Part shown: positions 37,433-46,019 of the stretch, in pieces
Layout of the letters: every line of letters starts with the position of its first letter
How positions within the stretch are numbered: position 1 is the first letter of the stretch
Source of the DNA: Phycisphaeraceae bacterium
GTDB taxonomy: Bacteria; Planctomycetota; Phycisphaerae; Phycisphaerales; UBA1924
Assembly: GCA_019636845.1 (NCBI GenBank)
Contig: JAHBWV010000001.1
Span: forward strand, 620,001-684,000
Direction of reading: 5' to 3'
DNA length: 64,000 nucleotides
Program-made: the position numbers and the translations under genes
The notes under the pieces: model-generated
What the model was told of the DNA's origin: nothing
The model's database searches: none
What the model saw: the letters and a program-made list of their open reading frames with translations, nothing else

Positions 37433-38115
37433 GTGGGCGCAGGCACTCAAGCCGGATAATCGCCATGCTTCAGCAGACAATCGAACAACTCTTCATCTCG
37501 GGCGGCATCAGGGAGCCGTTCCCCGCAGATCCCTTTCCCTTGCTGGGGCAGTGGCTGAAGGAGGCCATCGAGTGCGGTGCGTACGCCGACGCGAACGCGA
37601 TGGCGCTCGCCACAGCAACTCCCGAGGGTCGTCCGTCGGTGCGCATCGTGCTCTGCAAGGCGATCGAGCCGGATCGGCACGCACTCACATTCTTCAGCAA
37701 CTATGAGAGCCGCAAGGGAACCGAGCTTGCGGCTAACCCCCGGGCGTCGGTCGTCTTCCACTGGCCGCATGCAGGGAGGCAGGCGCGCGTCGAGGGCGAG
37801 ATCGAGCGTCTGGGCGACGCGGAGAATGATGCCTACTTCCGCACGCGCCCGCTGCTCTCACGTATCGGAACTCGCGTCAGCCACCAGAGCTCGCCGATTC
37901 AGTCCCGGGCCGTGCTCATCCGGGAGGCGGCGAGAGTCGCGGCGGCATCATGTCTGGAGCTCGGGGTGTCGCGCCCTGCATACTGGGGCGGCTACCGGCT
38001 TCGCGCCGACTGCGTCGAGTTGTGGACTGCGTGTGAGGGCCGGCTGCACCAGCGCGTTCAATGGCGGCGGAGCAAGGAAGCGGCAGTCTGGATGCGCGAC
38101 GAGCTTTCGCCCTGA
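37429..38115 (+). CDS. pdxH: Pyridoxamine 5'-phosphate oxidase
   Basis: A 228-residue FMN enzyme making pyridoxal 5'-phosphate in the cytoplasm. Family signatures include MALATATPEGRPSVRIVLCK (FMN-binding), FFSNYESRKGTELAANP, RVSHQSSPIQSR, and the C-terminal PAYWGGYRLRADCVELW..RLHQRVQW. Phe or Tyr is usual at some aromatic positions where Trp stands here, but the catalytic Arg/His are present. The ATG at 37429 overlaps the Rrf2 stop (ATGA); 37465 is a possible later start. It seems a passenger at the operon end rather than a nitrogen gene. Confidence 0.92.
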   Translation: MSGRRHSSRIIAMLQQTIEQLFISGGIREPFPADPFPLLGQWLKEAIECGAYADANAMALATATPEGRPSVRIVLCKAIEPDRHALTFFSNYESRKGTELAANPRASVVFHWPHAGRQARVEGEIERLGDAENDAYFRTRPLLSRIGTRVSHQSSPIQSRAVLIREAARVAAASCLELGVSRPAYWGGYRLRADCVELWTACEGRLHQRVQWRRSKEAAVWMRDELSP

Positions 38116-38384
38116 ACTAGGTCCTCGCCACGCGACTATACGCTTGATACTAGGTCCCCCGAAGCGCAACCTGATCCACTCTGATGGCGCGGATCATCGT
38201 CCCGCAATATGCCGCAGATTTGTCCCGGGTAGACTCCAAACTCCACGCGGCACCCACATTCCGTCCACAATGCTCGGAATCCTCGCCTCAGGGGCCACAT
38301 CGCCTTGCCTGTGCGCGCTGATCTTGCCCTGATGTGAACCACGCGGCCGCCGTCGTTGAACCCGGCCGCGGGGAGCACACGGCC
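38116..38384. other. Left junction of the recombinase cassette
   Basis: About 270 gene-free bases. ACTAGGTCC occurs twice in direct orientation at 38116-38124 and 38149-38157, just past the pdxH stop. The first copy may mark an attachment or excision scar; no matching copy was found at the right end by eye. Confidence 0.35.
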
Positions 38385-38630
38385 ATGACGAACGCACCCG
38401 AACGAACCGCCGCCGAGACCTACGCCGCGCACCGCCGCAACATCGCCCGCCTGCTGGATGTCCTCGGCATGGAACTCGATCGGCACGCCGAACGCGCCAA
38501 GGCCGAGCCGCGCCACTGGGGCCTGCCCGGCGACCTCGGGAAGGTCCGCAGCGACCTGTTGGACACCGTCGCCTTCCTCAGCGGCATGGACCGCGCCGAG
38601 GTCGAGCGATTCCTGAACGACGTCGAGTGA
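38385..38630 (+). CDS. Small charged protein of the recombinase cassette
   Basis: An 81-residue acidic/basic helical protein (AAHRRNIARLLDVLGMELDRHAERAK ... RSDLLDTVAFLSGMDRAEVERFLNDVE, given in part) with no known domain. It is the first of four genes running in step towards the serine recombinase and is probably part of the cassette. ATG 38385 is chosen at the start of the well-formed helix region; an earlier GTG at 38334 lacks a ribosome site. Confidence 0.6.
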   Translation: MTNAPERTAAETYAAHRRNIARLLDVLGMELDRHAERAKAEPRHWGLPGDLGKVRSDLLDTVAFLSGMDRAEVERFLNDVE

Positions 38631-38755
38631 CCGATCCCCACCCGCCACCCCCACCCGCGCCCCCGCGCCGCTCCTGGAGATCGGTGCGAGCGCGATTCCC
38701 CCACGAATGCCCGGAGCGATGTGCTTCGGGTTCCACACCTCAGACGGAGAACATC

Positions 38756-39292
38756 ATGTCGAAGAAGACCACCAGGAAGACGACCAAGTCCACGAAGGCC
38801 GCGGCCACGAGCGAGCCCAGCGCCAACGACAAGGCCCGCGCCGACGCGCTGCCGAAGTTGAACGCCAGGCCGGACAAGATGGCTACGAACGCGCCCACTC
38901 GCGGCACGAAGCCCGCACCTGCCACCACGCCAGCACCGCGCATTACGACCTCGCCTCGCGCGAAGCCCATCCGTGCCACCGAATCAACGACACCCGCCAA
39001 GCCCAAGCGTCTCTCCTCGCTCGACGCCGCGGCACGGGTACTGGGCACGCTCCACGCACGCGAGGCGCGCACGGGACTCACTGCAACAGAACTCATCGAG
39101 CGCATGGCGACGGCCGGTCTCTGGACCAGTCCCGGCGGCAAGACGCCCGCCGCGACGCTGTACGCCGCGATGACGCGTGAGATCGCATCCAAGAGCGCCG
39201 CCTCGCGCTTCGCGCGTGCCGATGCGGGTGCCAACGGCTCACGCGGCCGCTTCGTCGCCACGACGCACACCGCGCGGAGGGCCAAAGCATGA
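38756..39292 (+). CDS. HARE-HTH (HB1/ASXL winged-helix) DNA-binding protein
   Basis: A 178-residue protein. The first ~95 residues are a low-complexity Lys/Ala/Thr/Pro tail resembling histone H1 C-termini. The C-terminal ~75 form a HARE-HTH winged helix (SLDAAARVLGTLHAREARTG, LTATELIERMATAGLW, GKTPAATLYAAMTREIA, RGRFVAT). GGAGA precedes ATG 38756. Such proteins are frequent next to DUF2924 and large serine recombinases and may be an accessory architectural or directionality factor; that role is inferred. Its stop overlaps the next gene. Confidence 0.82.
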   Translation: MSKKTTRKTTKSTKAAATSEPSANDKARADALPKLNARPDKMATNAPTRGTKPAPATTPAPRITTSPRAKPIRATESTTPAKPKRLSSLDAAARVLGTLHAREARTGLTATELIERMATAGLWTSPGGKTPAATLYAAMTREIASKSAASRFARADAGANGSRGRFVATTHTARRAKA

Positions 39293-39936
39293 CCGACGCC
39301 GCGCCCACGCAACGCTCGCGTGCTGCATCACGCGCCGCATCGCGCCTCAACGCCGCGCTGGATGTCGATCTGACACGCCTTGACTCGTTGCCGCTCGCCG
39401 CACTCCGCGACCTCTGGCGCACCATCGGCGGCAAGGGCGAACCCGTGCAACGCCGCCTGCTGATCCGCGAGATCGCGTACCTCGTCCAGGCGCGTCGGTT
39501 GGGGGGCATGGACAAAGCGACGGCGCGGCTGCTCGCCGCGGCCGTGCGTGATGCGCGTGAGGAACCGGCCCAGCCCACGCGTGCGGTGCGAACGAGCAGG
39601 ATCACGAGCGATGGCAACGCCCCTCGCACGCCGACGTACAACGCTGCCGCATCGCCTTCTCCCACTCGCTCCTCGGCCACTCCCAAGCCCCGGCGCTCGC
39701 GACTGCCTTCCGCTTCCACGCCGCTCCCCACCGGGGCACGGATCACCCGCGTCTGGCGGGGACGCACCTACGAGGTCACCGTCGCCGAGGGCGGCAAGGC
39801 CTTCATCTCCAACGGGCAGACCTACCGCTCCCTCTCGAAGGTCGCCGAGGCGATCACCGGCACGGTCTGGTCCGGGCCGCTCTTCTTCGGGCTGACGAGG
39901 CCGCGCAGAGCTCGTGCGCAGGAGCCGCACGCATGA
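39289..39936 (+). CDS. DUF2924 protein
   Basis: A 215-residue DUF2924 member: N-terminal segment DLTRLDSLPLAALRDLWRTI..GEPVQRRLLIREIAYLVQ, then a variable Pro/Ser/Arg linker, and the C-terminal GARITRVWRGRTYEVTV.GGKAFISNGQTYRSLSKVAEAITGT (cited in part). The C-terminal part resembles a small DNA-binding barrel followed by a helix. DUF2924 genes are nearly always coupled to a large serine recombinase, as here (4-base overlap with both neighbours), so it is likely an accessory factor for recombination. Confidence 0.88.
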   Translation: MTDAAPTQRSRAASRAASRLNAALDVDLTRLDSLPLAALRDLWRTIGGKGEPVQRRLLIREIAYLVQARRLGGMDKATARLLAAAVRDAREEPAQPTRAVRTSRITSDGNAPRTPTYNAAASPSPTRSSATPKPRRSRLPSASTPLPTGARITRVWRGRTYEVTVAEGGKAFISNGQTYRSLSKVAEAITGTVWSGPLFFGLTRPRRARAQEPHA

Positions 39937-41927
39937 CGACCCGCGCGCGATCCGGCTTCGACCCGGGCGCATCCCATCCTGCGCGACCGCGCGGGTCACC
40001 CAACCCACCCGGTTCACCTCCCACCCTGCGCTGCGCGGTCTACACACGCAAGTCCAGCGAGGAGGGGCTGGACATGGCCTTCAACTCGCTGGATGCCCAG
40101 CGCGAGGCGGGGACCGACTACATCAAGAGCCAGCGCTCCCACGGATGGGTGCTCATCCCCACCCTCTACGACGACGGAGGCTTCTCCGGCGGCACCACCG
40201 AGCGGCCCGGCCTGCAACGGCTCCTCACCGACATCCGAGGGGGCCGCGTCGACATCGTGGTCGTCTACAAGGTGGACCGGCTGTCGCGTTCCCTGAGCGA
40301 CTTCGCTCGGCTCATGCAGACCTTCGACGAGCACCACGTCTCCTTCGTCTCGGTCACGCAGCAGTTCAACACCACGACCTCGATGGGACGGCTGACCCTC
40401 AACATGCTCCTCTCCTTCGCCCAGTTCGAGCGCGAGGTGGCGGGGGAACGCATCCGGGACAAGATCGGCGCAACCATGCGCAAGGGGCTCTTCATCGTCG
40501 GGCAGACCCCGTTCGGGTACCGGAGACCGGCGTTGGGGGACCCCGATCCTGACAACCGCGTCATCCGCATCGTGCCGGAGGAGGCGGCCCTCGTGCGTCG
40601 GGTCTACACCATGTACCTCGAGCACCGCTCGCTGCTCACGATTGCGCAGACGCTCAACGCCGAGGGGCTGACGACCCGGCGATGGACCAGCAGCAGGAAG
40701 CGCACGCACGGGGGGCGTCCCTGGACCAACGCGCTCCTGCACCGCATCCTGACCAACCCGGTCTACATCGGCAAGATCGTCCACACCCGCGGCTCGCACC
40801 TGCCCAACGCCAAGGACCGGGCCGAGCCCGTCATCTGGCCCGGCCTGCACGAGCCGATCATCGACCAGGAGATGTGGGACCGCGTCCGGGCGGTGATGGA
40901 CGAGCATCGCGAGCGCTCGCACGCCTCGTGGTCACACACCCACCTGCTCAAAGGGAAGATCCACACCGCCGACGGGCACCGTCTGACACCGGGGGGGACA
41001 GGGAGGAAGCGTCCCGATGGGCGCTCGCACCGGGTGCCGTACTACGTCAGCATGCAGGCGGTGCGTCACGGGTACGCGGCGTGCACCATCAGCAGCATCA
41101 ACGCCACGCGGATCGACGACCTGGTGCGCGCGCTGGTGCTGGACCGGCTGGAAGCGGCCCACGGGCTGGTGCTCGACGCCTTCGAGCCGCTGGTGCGTGA
41201 CCGCTGGGTGCGTGAGGTGGTGGAACGCGTGGTCGTCGGTCCGAACGAGGTCGAGGTGGTGGTGGGAGTGGAACAGATCCGGGCGTGCGCAGAGCAGCAC
41301 GGTCTGAGGCCGATGCCATCAGCACCCGCATCAGCCGCATCTCGGCCAACCACATCAGTGCCAACCACATCAGCACCCACCGGTTCCGCGCTCGGCACTA
41401 TCGCACGGGCCAAGTCGGGACGCACGACTGCGGCACCCCGATCGCATCGCTGCCTGCACGAGCCGGTGGTCGAGGTCGAGCGTGAGATCGGGCACGATGG
41501 CAATGCCGCGCCGATCCGCGAGAGGCTGAGGTTGGCGGTCGCGATCAGCGGCACGCGTGGAAGACGGGCCACGCGCGGGGCGATCGTCGCACCCGACGGC
41601 CGCGACCTGACGCCGCGGCTGGGTGTGTGCCTCCGACCCGAGCCTGCGCCGCACCTGGTCCGAGCGATCGGCATGGCGTTCGCGCTGCATGAGGAACTGA
41701 TGGCGACCGGGGATGAGGTGAACGTTGTGGCCCGGCGCCTCGGACTGCATCCCGGCCGCGCACACCACTTGCTGCATCTGACGCGACTGAGCCCGGACGT
41801 GATCCGCGCGGTGCTGACGGGAACGATCGGACGCGGGATCGCGCTGACGGATCTGCACGCCGCGGCGGATCACATCGAGTGGGCAGCGCAGCACAGGCAC
41901 CTGCGGCTGCCAGTGACACAAGGATGA
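39933..41927 (+). CDS. Large serine recombinase
   Basis: A 664-residue site-specific recombinase. The resolvase catalytic domain starts at CAVYTRKSSEEG (nucleophile Ser about residue 42) and has YDDGGFSGGTTERPGLQRLL and YKVDRLSRSLSDFARL. The recombinase domain follows (FGYRRP ... LTTRRWTSSRKRTHGG ... YIGKIVH) and then a region without the normal Cys-rich zinc ribbon spacing. The last ~115 residues (from about 548) form the HTH-like tail of DUF2924-associated recombinases, duplicated as a fragment at 16862-17216. It would excise or integrate the cassette. Confidence 0.93.
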   Translation: MTTRARSGFDPGASHPARPRGSPNPPGSPPTLRCAVYTRKSSEEGLDMAFNSLDAQREAGTDYIKSQRSHGWVLIPTLYDDGGFSGGTTERPGLQRLLTDIRGGRVDIVVVYKVDRLSRSLSDFARLMQTFDEHHVSFVSVTQQFNTTTSMGRLTLNMLLSFAQFEREVAGERIRDKIGATMRKGLFIVGQTPFGYRRPALGDPDPDNRVIRIVPEEAALVRRVYTMYLEHRSLLTIAQTLNAEGLTTRRWTSSRKRTHGGRPWTNALLHRILTNPVYIGKIVHTRGSHLPNAKDRAEPVIWPGLHEPIIDQEMWDRVRAVMDEHRERSHASWSHTHLLKGKIHTADGHRLTPGGTGRKRPDGRSHRVPYYVSMQAVRHGYAACTISSINATRIDDLVRALVLDRLEAAHGLVLDAFEPLVRDRWVREVVERVVVGPNEVEVVVGVEQIRACAEQHGLRPMPSAPASAASRPTTSVPTTSAPTGSALGTIARAKSGRTTAAPRSHRCLHEPVVEVEREIGHDGNAAPIRERLRLAVAISGTRGRRATRGAIVAPDGRDLTPRLGVCLRPEPAPHLVRAIGMAFALHEELMATGDEVNVVARRLGLHPGRAHHLLHLTRLSPDVIRAVLTGTIGRGIALTDLHAAADHIEWAAQHRHLRLPVTQG

Positions 41928-42703
41928 TCATCGAACCGGGCTTGAGAGATGCGACGCGCGAGCCGCGACGCTGCTGAAGGCGTGTCGCGCCTCGATCCAT
42001 CGCGGGCACTCTCAGGCGAACACCCAATGACCATCACACAAGCCGCCCACCAGCGATTCAACGAGCCGCCCTCCGAGCCATCAGATGAGCGGTCAAAGCA
42101 GCCATCAGACGAGCCGCTTGTGTTCCTCTGGGTACGCATGCGAGGACTCGTGACGTGCCCGAGTCATCGCTACACTGTCGAGTCTCAGAGCCGGGGGTCA
42201 GATCCGCGCCAGCGGGCGGCCCGGCCCAGAGTTCTGAGGACTTCGCGCCATCAAACCTCGCGGGAATCCGCGGCACGGGCGCGAGTTCCGCACTGCCGCG
42301 CCAGCCAACTCTGGGCAGTCGGATCAAAAAGCGGGGAGAGCGCCGACGTATCAGAATCGGCCTGTGTTTGAACTGGTCCTGCCGGAGTCGCAGATCGTGC
42401 GAGACTCGGCGCGAAGCAAAGTGGATTCGGACCCCGGTTGGGCGATCAGAGACCGATCAACAACGTCCAGATTGGCACAAACTGGCAGGAAATGGCAACT
42501 CAGGGGAGTCGCAGAGTGTCATGAAATGTCCAGAAATGTCGGGATCGGTTGGTTTGAGGGTGGCAGATTTGTCATGGAGATCCAGGGGGGGCGAAGTGTG
42601 CAAGTTATTGTTATTAATATGTTTATGCGATATGTCGCCCGCGCGGTATGACAGTCTCTGCTTGGGCGATCTGCGTCTGCTACATGGTCGGGACCGCCCT
42701 GGC
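41928..42703. other. Island tail downstream of the recombinase
   Basis: About 775 bases without a gene I can defend. The 42125-42192 repeat and the TGGCAGGAAATGGCAACTC / TGAAATGTC stretch (42485-42560) correspond to the tail of the other island. A 276-codon plus-strand frame (42155-42985) is Arg/Ser-rich, overlaps the radical-SAM gene on the opposite strand and is rejected. AT content rises at 42600-42650. Confidence 0.6.
42125..42192 (+). repeat. 68-bp direct repeat, copy 2 (island tail)
   Basis: This copy matches 17313-17380 with about three mismatches and lies about 200 bases after the intact recombinase gene, in the same orientation as copy 1. Confidence 0.8.
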
Positions 42704-43303
42704 CTATTCGCCGTTCAGCGTCTGGAGCTTGCGCCTCAGGTCCGGGCAGGGAAATCCGGTCAAGATAGTGCTCCCGGACTCGCTGATCACTACTTCGGCC
42801 CGTTTTTCTTGAGCGTCTTGAAACTGGATCCCACGGTGCCGACTTGTGAGAAGGTGCACTACCTGATTGCTCGATCCTCTCCACGTCAAGCCTTCCACCC
42901 TGGCTGCTCGCTTAAACCTCCCAGTCACAACGATGTCAAGCATATCGAGCAGCTGCCGCCGTTCAGTGTCCATGAGTTCGTCTAGCTCAAAGCCCGTGAA
43001 TGCCATCAGTGAGACATTGTCACGTTTGAGGCGCTTGGCGAGTACCGCCAAGCTCTGAGCTTGAGCGAATGGCTCACCACCTGAAAACGTGACGCCATCG
43101 ATCGGGCCGCTTTCGCCAATAAGATTGAAGACCTCAGAAACAGCCATCAGTCGATTCGCGGCGAACGACCACGTTTCTGGGTTCCAGCAGCCCGGGCAGT
43201 GAAGCGGGCAGCCCTGAACCCAAAGGACGAATCTTTCGCCGGGACCATTAACACTGCTGCGCGGCAACCACCTTGCGACATTGATCACTGGGTCGGTGTC
43301 CAT
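42704..43303 (-). CDS. Radical-SAM 4Fe-4S activase-like protein
   Basis: A 199-residue compact radical-SAM protein of the NrdG/PFL-activase size class. The cluster motif is C-x3-C-x2-C in GCPLHCPGCWN (about residues 32-42), followed by the SAM-binding VTFSGGEPFAQ. There is no auxiliary-cluster domain. It is the last gene of the seven-gene operon, its start overlapping the DUF1257 stop by one base (TGATG). No glycyl-radical enzyme is present in the window. It could modify or activate another operon product, or a host target; which is unknown. Confidence 0.85.
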   Translation of the reverse strand: MDTDPVINVARWLPRSSVNGPGERFVLWVQGCPLHCPGCWNPETWSFAANRLMAVSEVFNLIGESGPIDGVTFSGGEPFAQAQSLAVLAKRLKRDNVSLMAFTGFELDELMDTERRQLLDMLDIVVTGRFKRAARVEGLTWRGSSNQVVHLLTSRHRGIQFQDAQEKRAEVVISESGSTILTGFPCPDLRRKLQTLNGE

Positions 43304-43797
43304 CAGTAGACCCGCTTTGAGAGCACTAGTCTGATGCGCCCCTGCTCGGCACGCTCCTCGATCCGATAGCCGCTGCTCTTGGCCTTGTCGATCACCGCTT
43401 GCCGTGTGGCCTCGACGAGTCGACGACGCTCCTCGTCGGCCGCAAGGCGCTGTTCTTCGGCCATGCGGCGGCTCTTCTCACTCTGATGAACCTCGTAGCG
43501 ACTGCTTAGTCGTGACAGCCACGCCGTACCGAAGCGAGACTGGTCATACCCGCTCACGATCAGGCGAAAGCCGGTCGGTGTCCGCACAAAGCCAACATCA
43601 TTGGAAGCGCTGCCGATGTGTTGGCGGCGGATGATGATGTGGGCTTGCTGCTCCCTAGCTGCTCCCTCGTAGCCAACGAGTGCCACCGCCTGTTGATGAA
43701 CCTCCACGGTAGAACGAGCAAAGCCAACGTCAGCAAGTGCGTCCAGAAGGCACTCGGCATCAGTCATCGGAGTGGCGAGTTGCAGGTACGCGCTCAT
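43303..43797 (-). CDS. DUF1257 (Ycf35-like) protein
   Basis: A 164-residue protein of the DUF1257/Ycf35 family, known from plastids and cyanobacteria but of unknown function. The N-terminal domain shows the family pattern DAECLLDALADVGF, VALVGYEG and IIRRQHIGSASNDVGF; the middle has FGTAWLSRLSSRYEVH. The C-terminal half is a charged helix (KSRRMAEEQRLAADEERRR) ending in a small strand segment (GYRIEERAEQGRIRLVL). ATG 43797 overlaps the DUF2997 stop (ATGA). Next to a Ycf46-like AAA+ it recalls the ycf35/ycf46 pair of algal plastids. Confidence 0.8.
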   Translation of the reverse strand: MSAYLQLATPMTDAECLLDALADVGFARSTVEVHQQAVALVGYEGAAREQQAHIIIRRQHIGSASNDVGFVRTPTGFRLIVSGYDQSRFGTAWLSRLSSRYEVHQSEKSRRMAEEQRLAADEERRRLVEATRQAVIDKAKSSGYRIEERAEQGRIRLVLSKRVY

Positions 43798-44009
43798 TGC
43801 CGCCCTCCACTCTTCAGGTTGGCCTGGTTGGATGTCGACGCACTGGTCGGCCGATCCGCCTGCTTCCGATCGACGCTCACCCACACACCAGGGCAATCGG
43901 CGAGGATCTTCTCTAGGTCCTTGATACAGGCGTCGCCAGTAAATCCATGTGCGTCGGCCTTGATCCGGCCGTGCTCGTCGATCTCGATTTCAATCCGCTG
44001 TTCTCGCAT
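43794..44009 (-). CDS. DUF2997 small protein
   Basis: A 71-residue protein whose first ~45 residues fit DUF2997 (RIEIEIDEHGRIKADAHGFTGDAC...LEKILADCPG), a small fold usually encoded beside DUF1257. The rest is a polar tail. Two Cys residues, in the GDACIKDLEKILADC segment, are conserved-looking and could be a target of the radical-SAM protein; this is speculation. It starts 3 bases after the 668-aa gene and overlaps the DUF1257 start. Confidence 0.78.
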   Translation of the reverse strand: MREQRIEIEIDEHGRIKADAHGFTGDACIKDLEKILADCPGVWVSVDRKQADRPTSASTSNQANLKSGGRQ

Positions 44010-44012
44010 GGG

Positions 44013-46019
44013 TCACCTCTTTCGAGCCACGAGGCGTGCGTTGAGCCGTGCTGCCTCGGCACGGGCCGGATCGAGTTGCTCCCAAACGTCGACCGCCAGG
44101 AAGCGGTCCGACCCTGCTTCCAGTAGTTCGCCAACCGCGGGCAAGGCCTCCGCTGGAAGCCGGTGCCCGGGCGACTCCCTGACGGGTGCGGGAACAAATC
44201 CCTTGCCGCTTTTGCCCTTGGCATCATTGCTCTGCTTCAGTTTGAGACTGAAGGGCCGTTTCAGTGCCTGCTCCGGCTCACTCCGGCTGCCGTTCAGGCG
44301 TGCGATCTCGCTGCTGACGGACTTCAGTTCATCGTTAAGCTTCCGCTGCCGAGCCTTCCAATCCGACTCACTCTCGTCCTTCGCTTGACCCCCTTTGATC
44401 TCTTCGTCAAGGGCGGCTTTGCGTTCCTTGGCAGCAGCGACACTGGCATCAATCACGCCGAGTCGCCGCCTGTGCTCAGCCTGCTCCTTCTCCCACTGCT
44501 CGCGTTGCTGATGTTCGTCGGCCTTGGCGATATCGCTATCCACGCCACGGACATACTCCTGCACCGCCGTTTCGAGCGCATCCAGACGCGCTACTGCGCC
44601 GCGAGCGGCGTCTACCGATCCGCCGGCGAGTTTTAGGGGTACGAGCGACTCATGCTCTGCCATCAACTCGCGACGCTTTCGGTCAAGGCCAAGTACGCCA
44701 TCGAACCAGCGCCCAAGTGAGGACCTCGCCAGATCGCTGCGTTCGCCAGCGGACTTGAGCAGTTCGCCGCAGGACTTGACTCGCGAGGCAACGGACTTCT
44801 CCGCTTCATCCCACTGCTGGTAGAGGCCGCTGCGAACCGCCTTCGTAGGAGGTGATGGCGGAACATTCGTCCAGGCGAAGACGGCTTTGCGGACAAGCGC
44901 AGGTGCGTCCGGCCACTTTGCCGGCTCCTTGTTCGACACATCTTCCAGTGTCTCGCAGGGAACCTCACCTGCCTTGATCTCTTCTTCCTCGATACATGGC
45001 TTGGGTCCGGCAGCGCCTGGAAGCCATACCGCCCCCGACAGCGTTCGCAGAGATGCCTCCCGGCGGAAGACTGCTGCTGGTGTGGCTTGGACTAGCGCAT
45101 CGTGGAGCGGCCGCGCTTGGGACGGATTCAGTCTGACACGGAGGAGGAACTCGGCGATTGGCCATTCGATCACTCCTTCCGTTGGCGTGACCCACATGTC
45201 TGGCAGCTGAACCCCGAGGCTGACCACTTCCGACCCGGCCGCTACAAGTTCCGCCAACGCTGCATGTCCTTCGCCCGATGCTAGAGTCACGAGGCGTCGA
45301 GCCCGCTTCGGGAGGCCGGCGCCTCCGTTCCGTACACAAACCGCATCATTTGGAACAACCTCAGAATCCACTGGCCAGCGAAGCAGACGCACCGGACCGT
45401 CCGTGGGCGGGACGACATCTACTGGTCGGTCTTGGGGTGGCTGGAACGTCAACGCCTGTGACTGTGGCTCTGTCCATGCCTCATCCACAGCATGGTGCCA
45501 GAACCAGTGAAGGGCAACGCGGACGAGCCCCGCGCTCTGAGCTTCGTCTAGTTCGACGATCCATTGGGGCGCTCCGGTCAGAATGGCTCCGCTGCAGAGC
45601 ACGGCGCGCCGGGTTGCGAAGTTCACCACGGCTGAAAGCAGCGGCAGCGACGTACGGCGTGCAAGCACGAAGGACGACGCCCTCTCTCGCAGACCCGGAT
45701 CTCGCTGTCCCGTCCCAAAGCCTATAGGGGCCAGCACATACACCCGACGATCACCAACTGCGACATCGAGCATTGCACGCGCGAGCGCGCCAGGACCTGC
45801 GTCCGAGAGTACAAACATGGACGGTTGACTGGCATCGCCAACCACACGGCGGACGAGGTCGCTCGCCTGAGCACTCGCGGGGTCCATCCAAGGACCGTTG
45901 AGCGCGAGACGCCCTGTGCGTTCCGGAAAGCACTCCCATGCCAGGGGCAGGCACGCGTCGGAACGATCAATCGCCTTGCTGCGCGGATACGGCGCGATGG
46001 GGCCGCGAAGAGTGCTCAT
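44013..46019 (-). CDS. 668-aa protein with long coiled coil, operon component of unknown function
   Basis: I do not recognise a defined family. The first ~180 residues include a Rossmann-like alternation (PSMFVLSDAGPGALARAML, RRVYVLAPIGFG) and a segment RAVLCSGAILTG..WIVELDEAQ..VRVALHWFWHHAVDEAW that resembles the second half of degenerate PLD-like domains. The middle is mixed. Residues about 390-610 are Glu/Lys/Arg-rich and predicted coiled coil (EQWEKEQAEHRRRLG, AAAKERKAALDEEI, KLNDELKSVSSEIARLNG). The last ~60 contain a PVRESPGHRLPAEALPAVG segment. ATG 46019 overlaps the upstream PLD-like gene by 4 bases. Confidence 0.7.
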   Translation of the reverse strand: MSTLRGPIAPYPRSKAIDRSDACLPLAWECFPERTGRLALNGPWMDPASAQASDLVRRVVGDASQPSMFVLSDAGPGALARAMLDVAVGDRRVYVLAPIGFGTGQRDPGLRERASSFVLARRTSLPLLSAVVNFATRRAVLCSGAILTGAPQWIVELDEAQSAGLVRVALHWFWHHAVDEAWTEPQSQALTFQPPQDRPVDVVPPTDGPVRLLRWPVDSEVVPNDAVCVRNGGAGLPKRARRLVTLASGEGHAALAELVAAGSEVVSLGVQLPDMWVTPTEGVIEWPIAEFLLRVRLNPSQARPLHDALVQATPAAVFRREASLRTLSGAVWLPGAAGPKPCIEEEEIKAGEVPCETLEDVSNKEPAKWPDAPALVRKAVFAWTNVPPSPPTKAVRSGLYQQWDEAEKSVASRVKSCGELLKSAGERSDLARSSLGRWFDGVLGLDRKRRELMAEHESLVPLKLAGGSVDAARGAVARLDALETAVQEYVRGVDSDIAKADEHQQREQWEKEQAEHRRRLGVIDASVAAAKERKAALDEEIKGGQAKDESESDWKARQRKLNDELKSVSSEIARLNGSRSEPEQALKRPFSLKLKQSNDAKGKSGKGFVPAPVRESPGHRLPAEALPAVGELLEAGSDRFLAVDVWEQLDPARAEAARLNARLVARKR

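Noticed and set aside
42155..42985. 276-codon plus-strand frame at the island tail
   Set aside because: Arg/Ser-rich, no family, overlaps the radical-SAM gene on the other strand and includes repeat DNA shared with a non-coding region at 17.8 kb.
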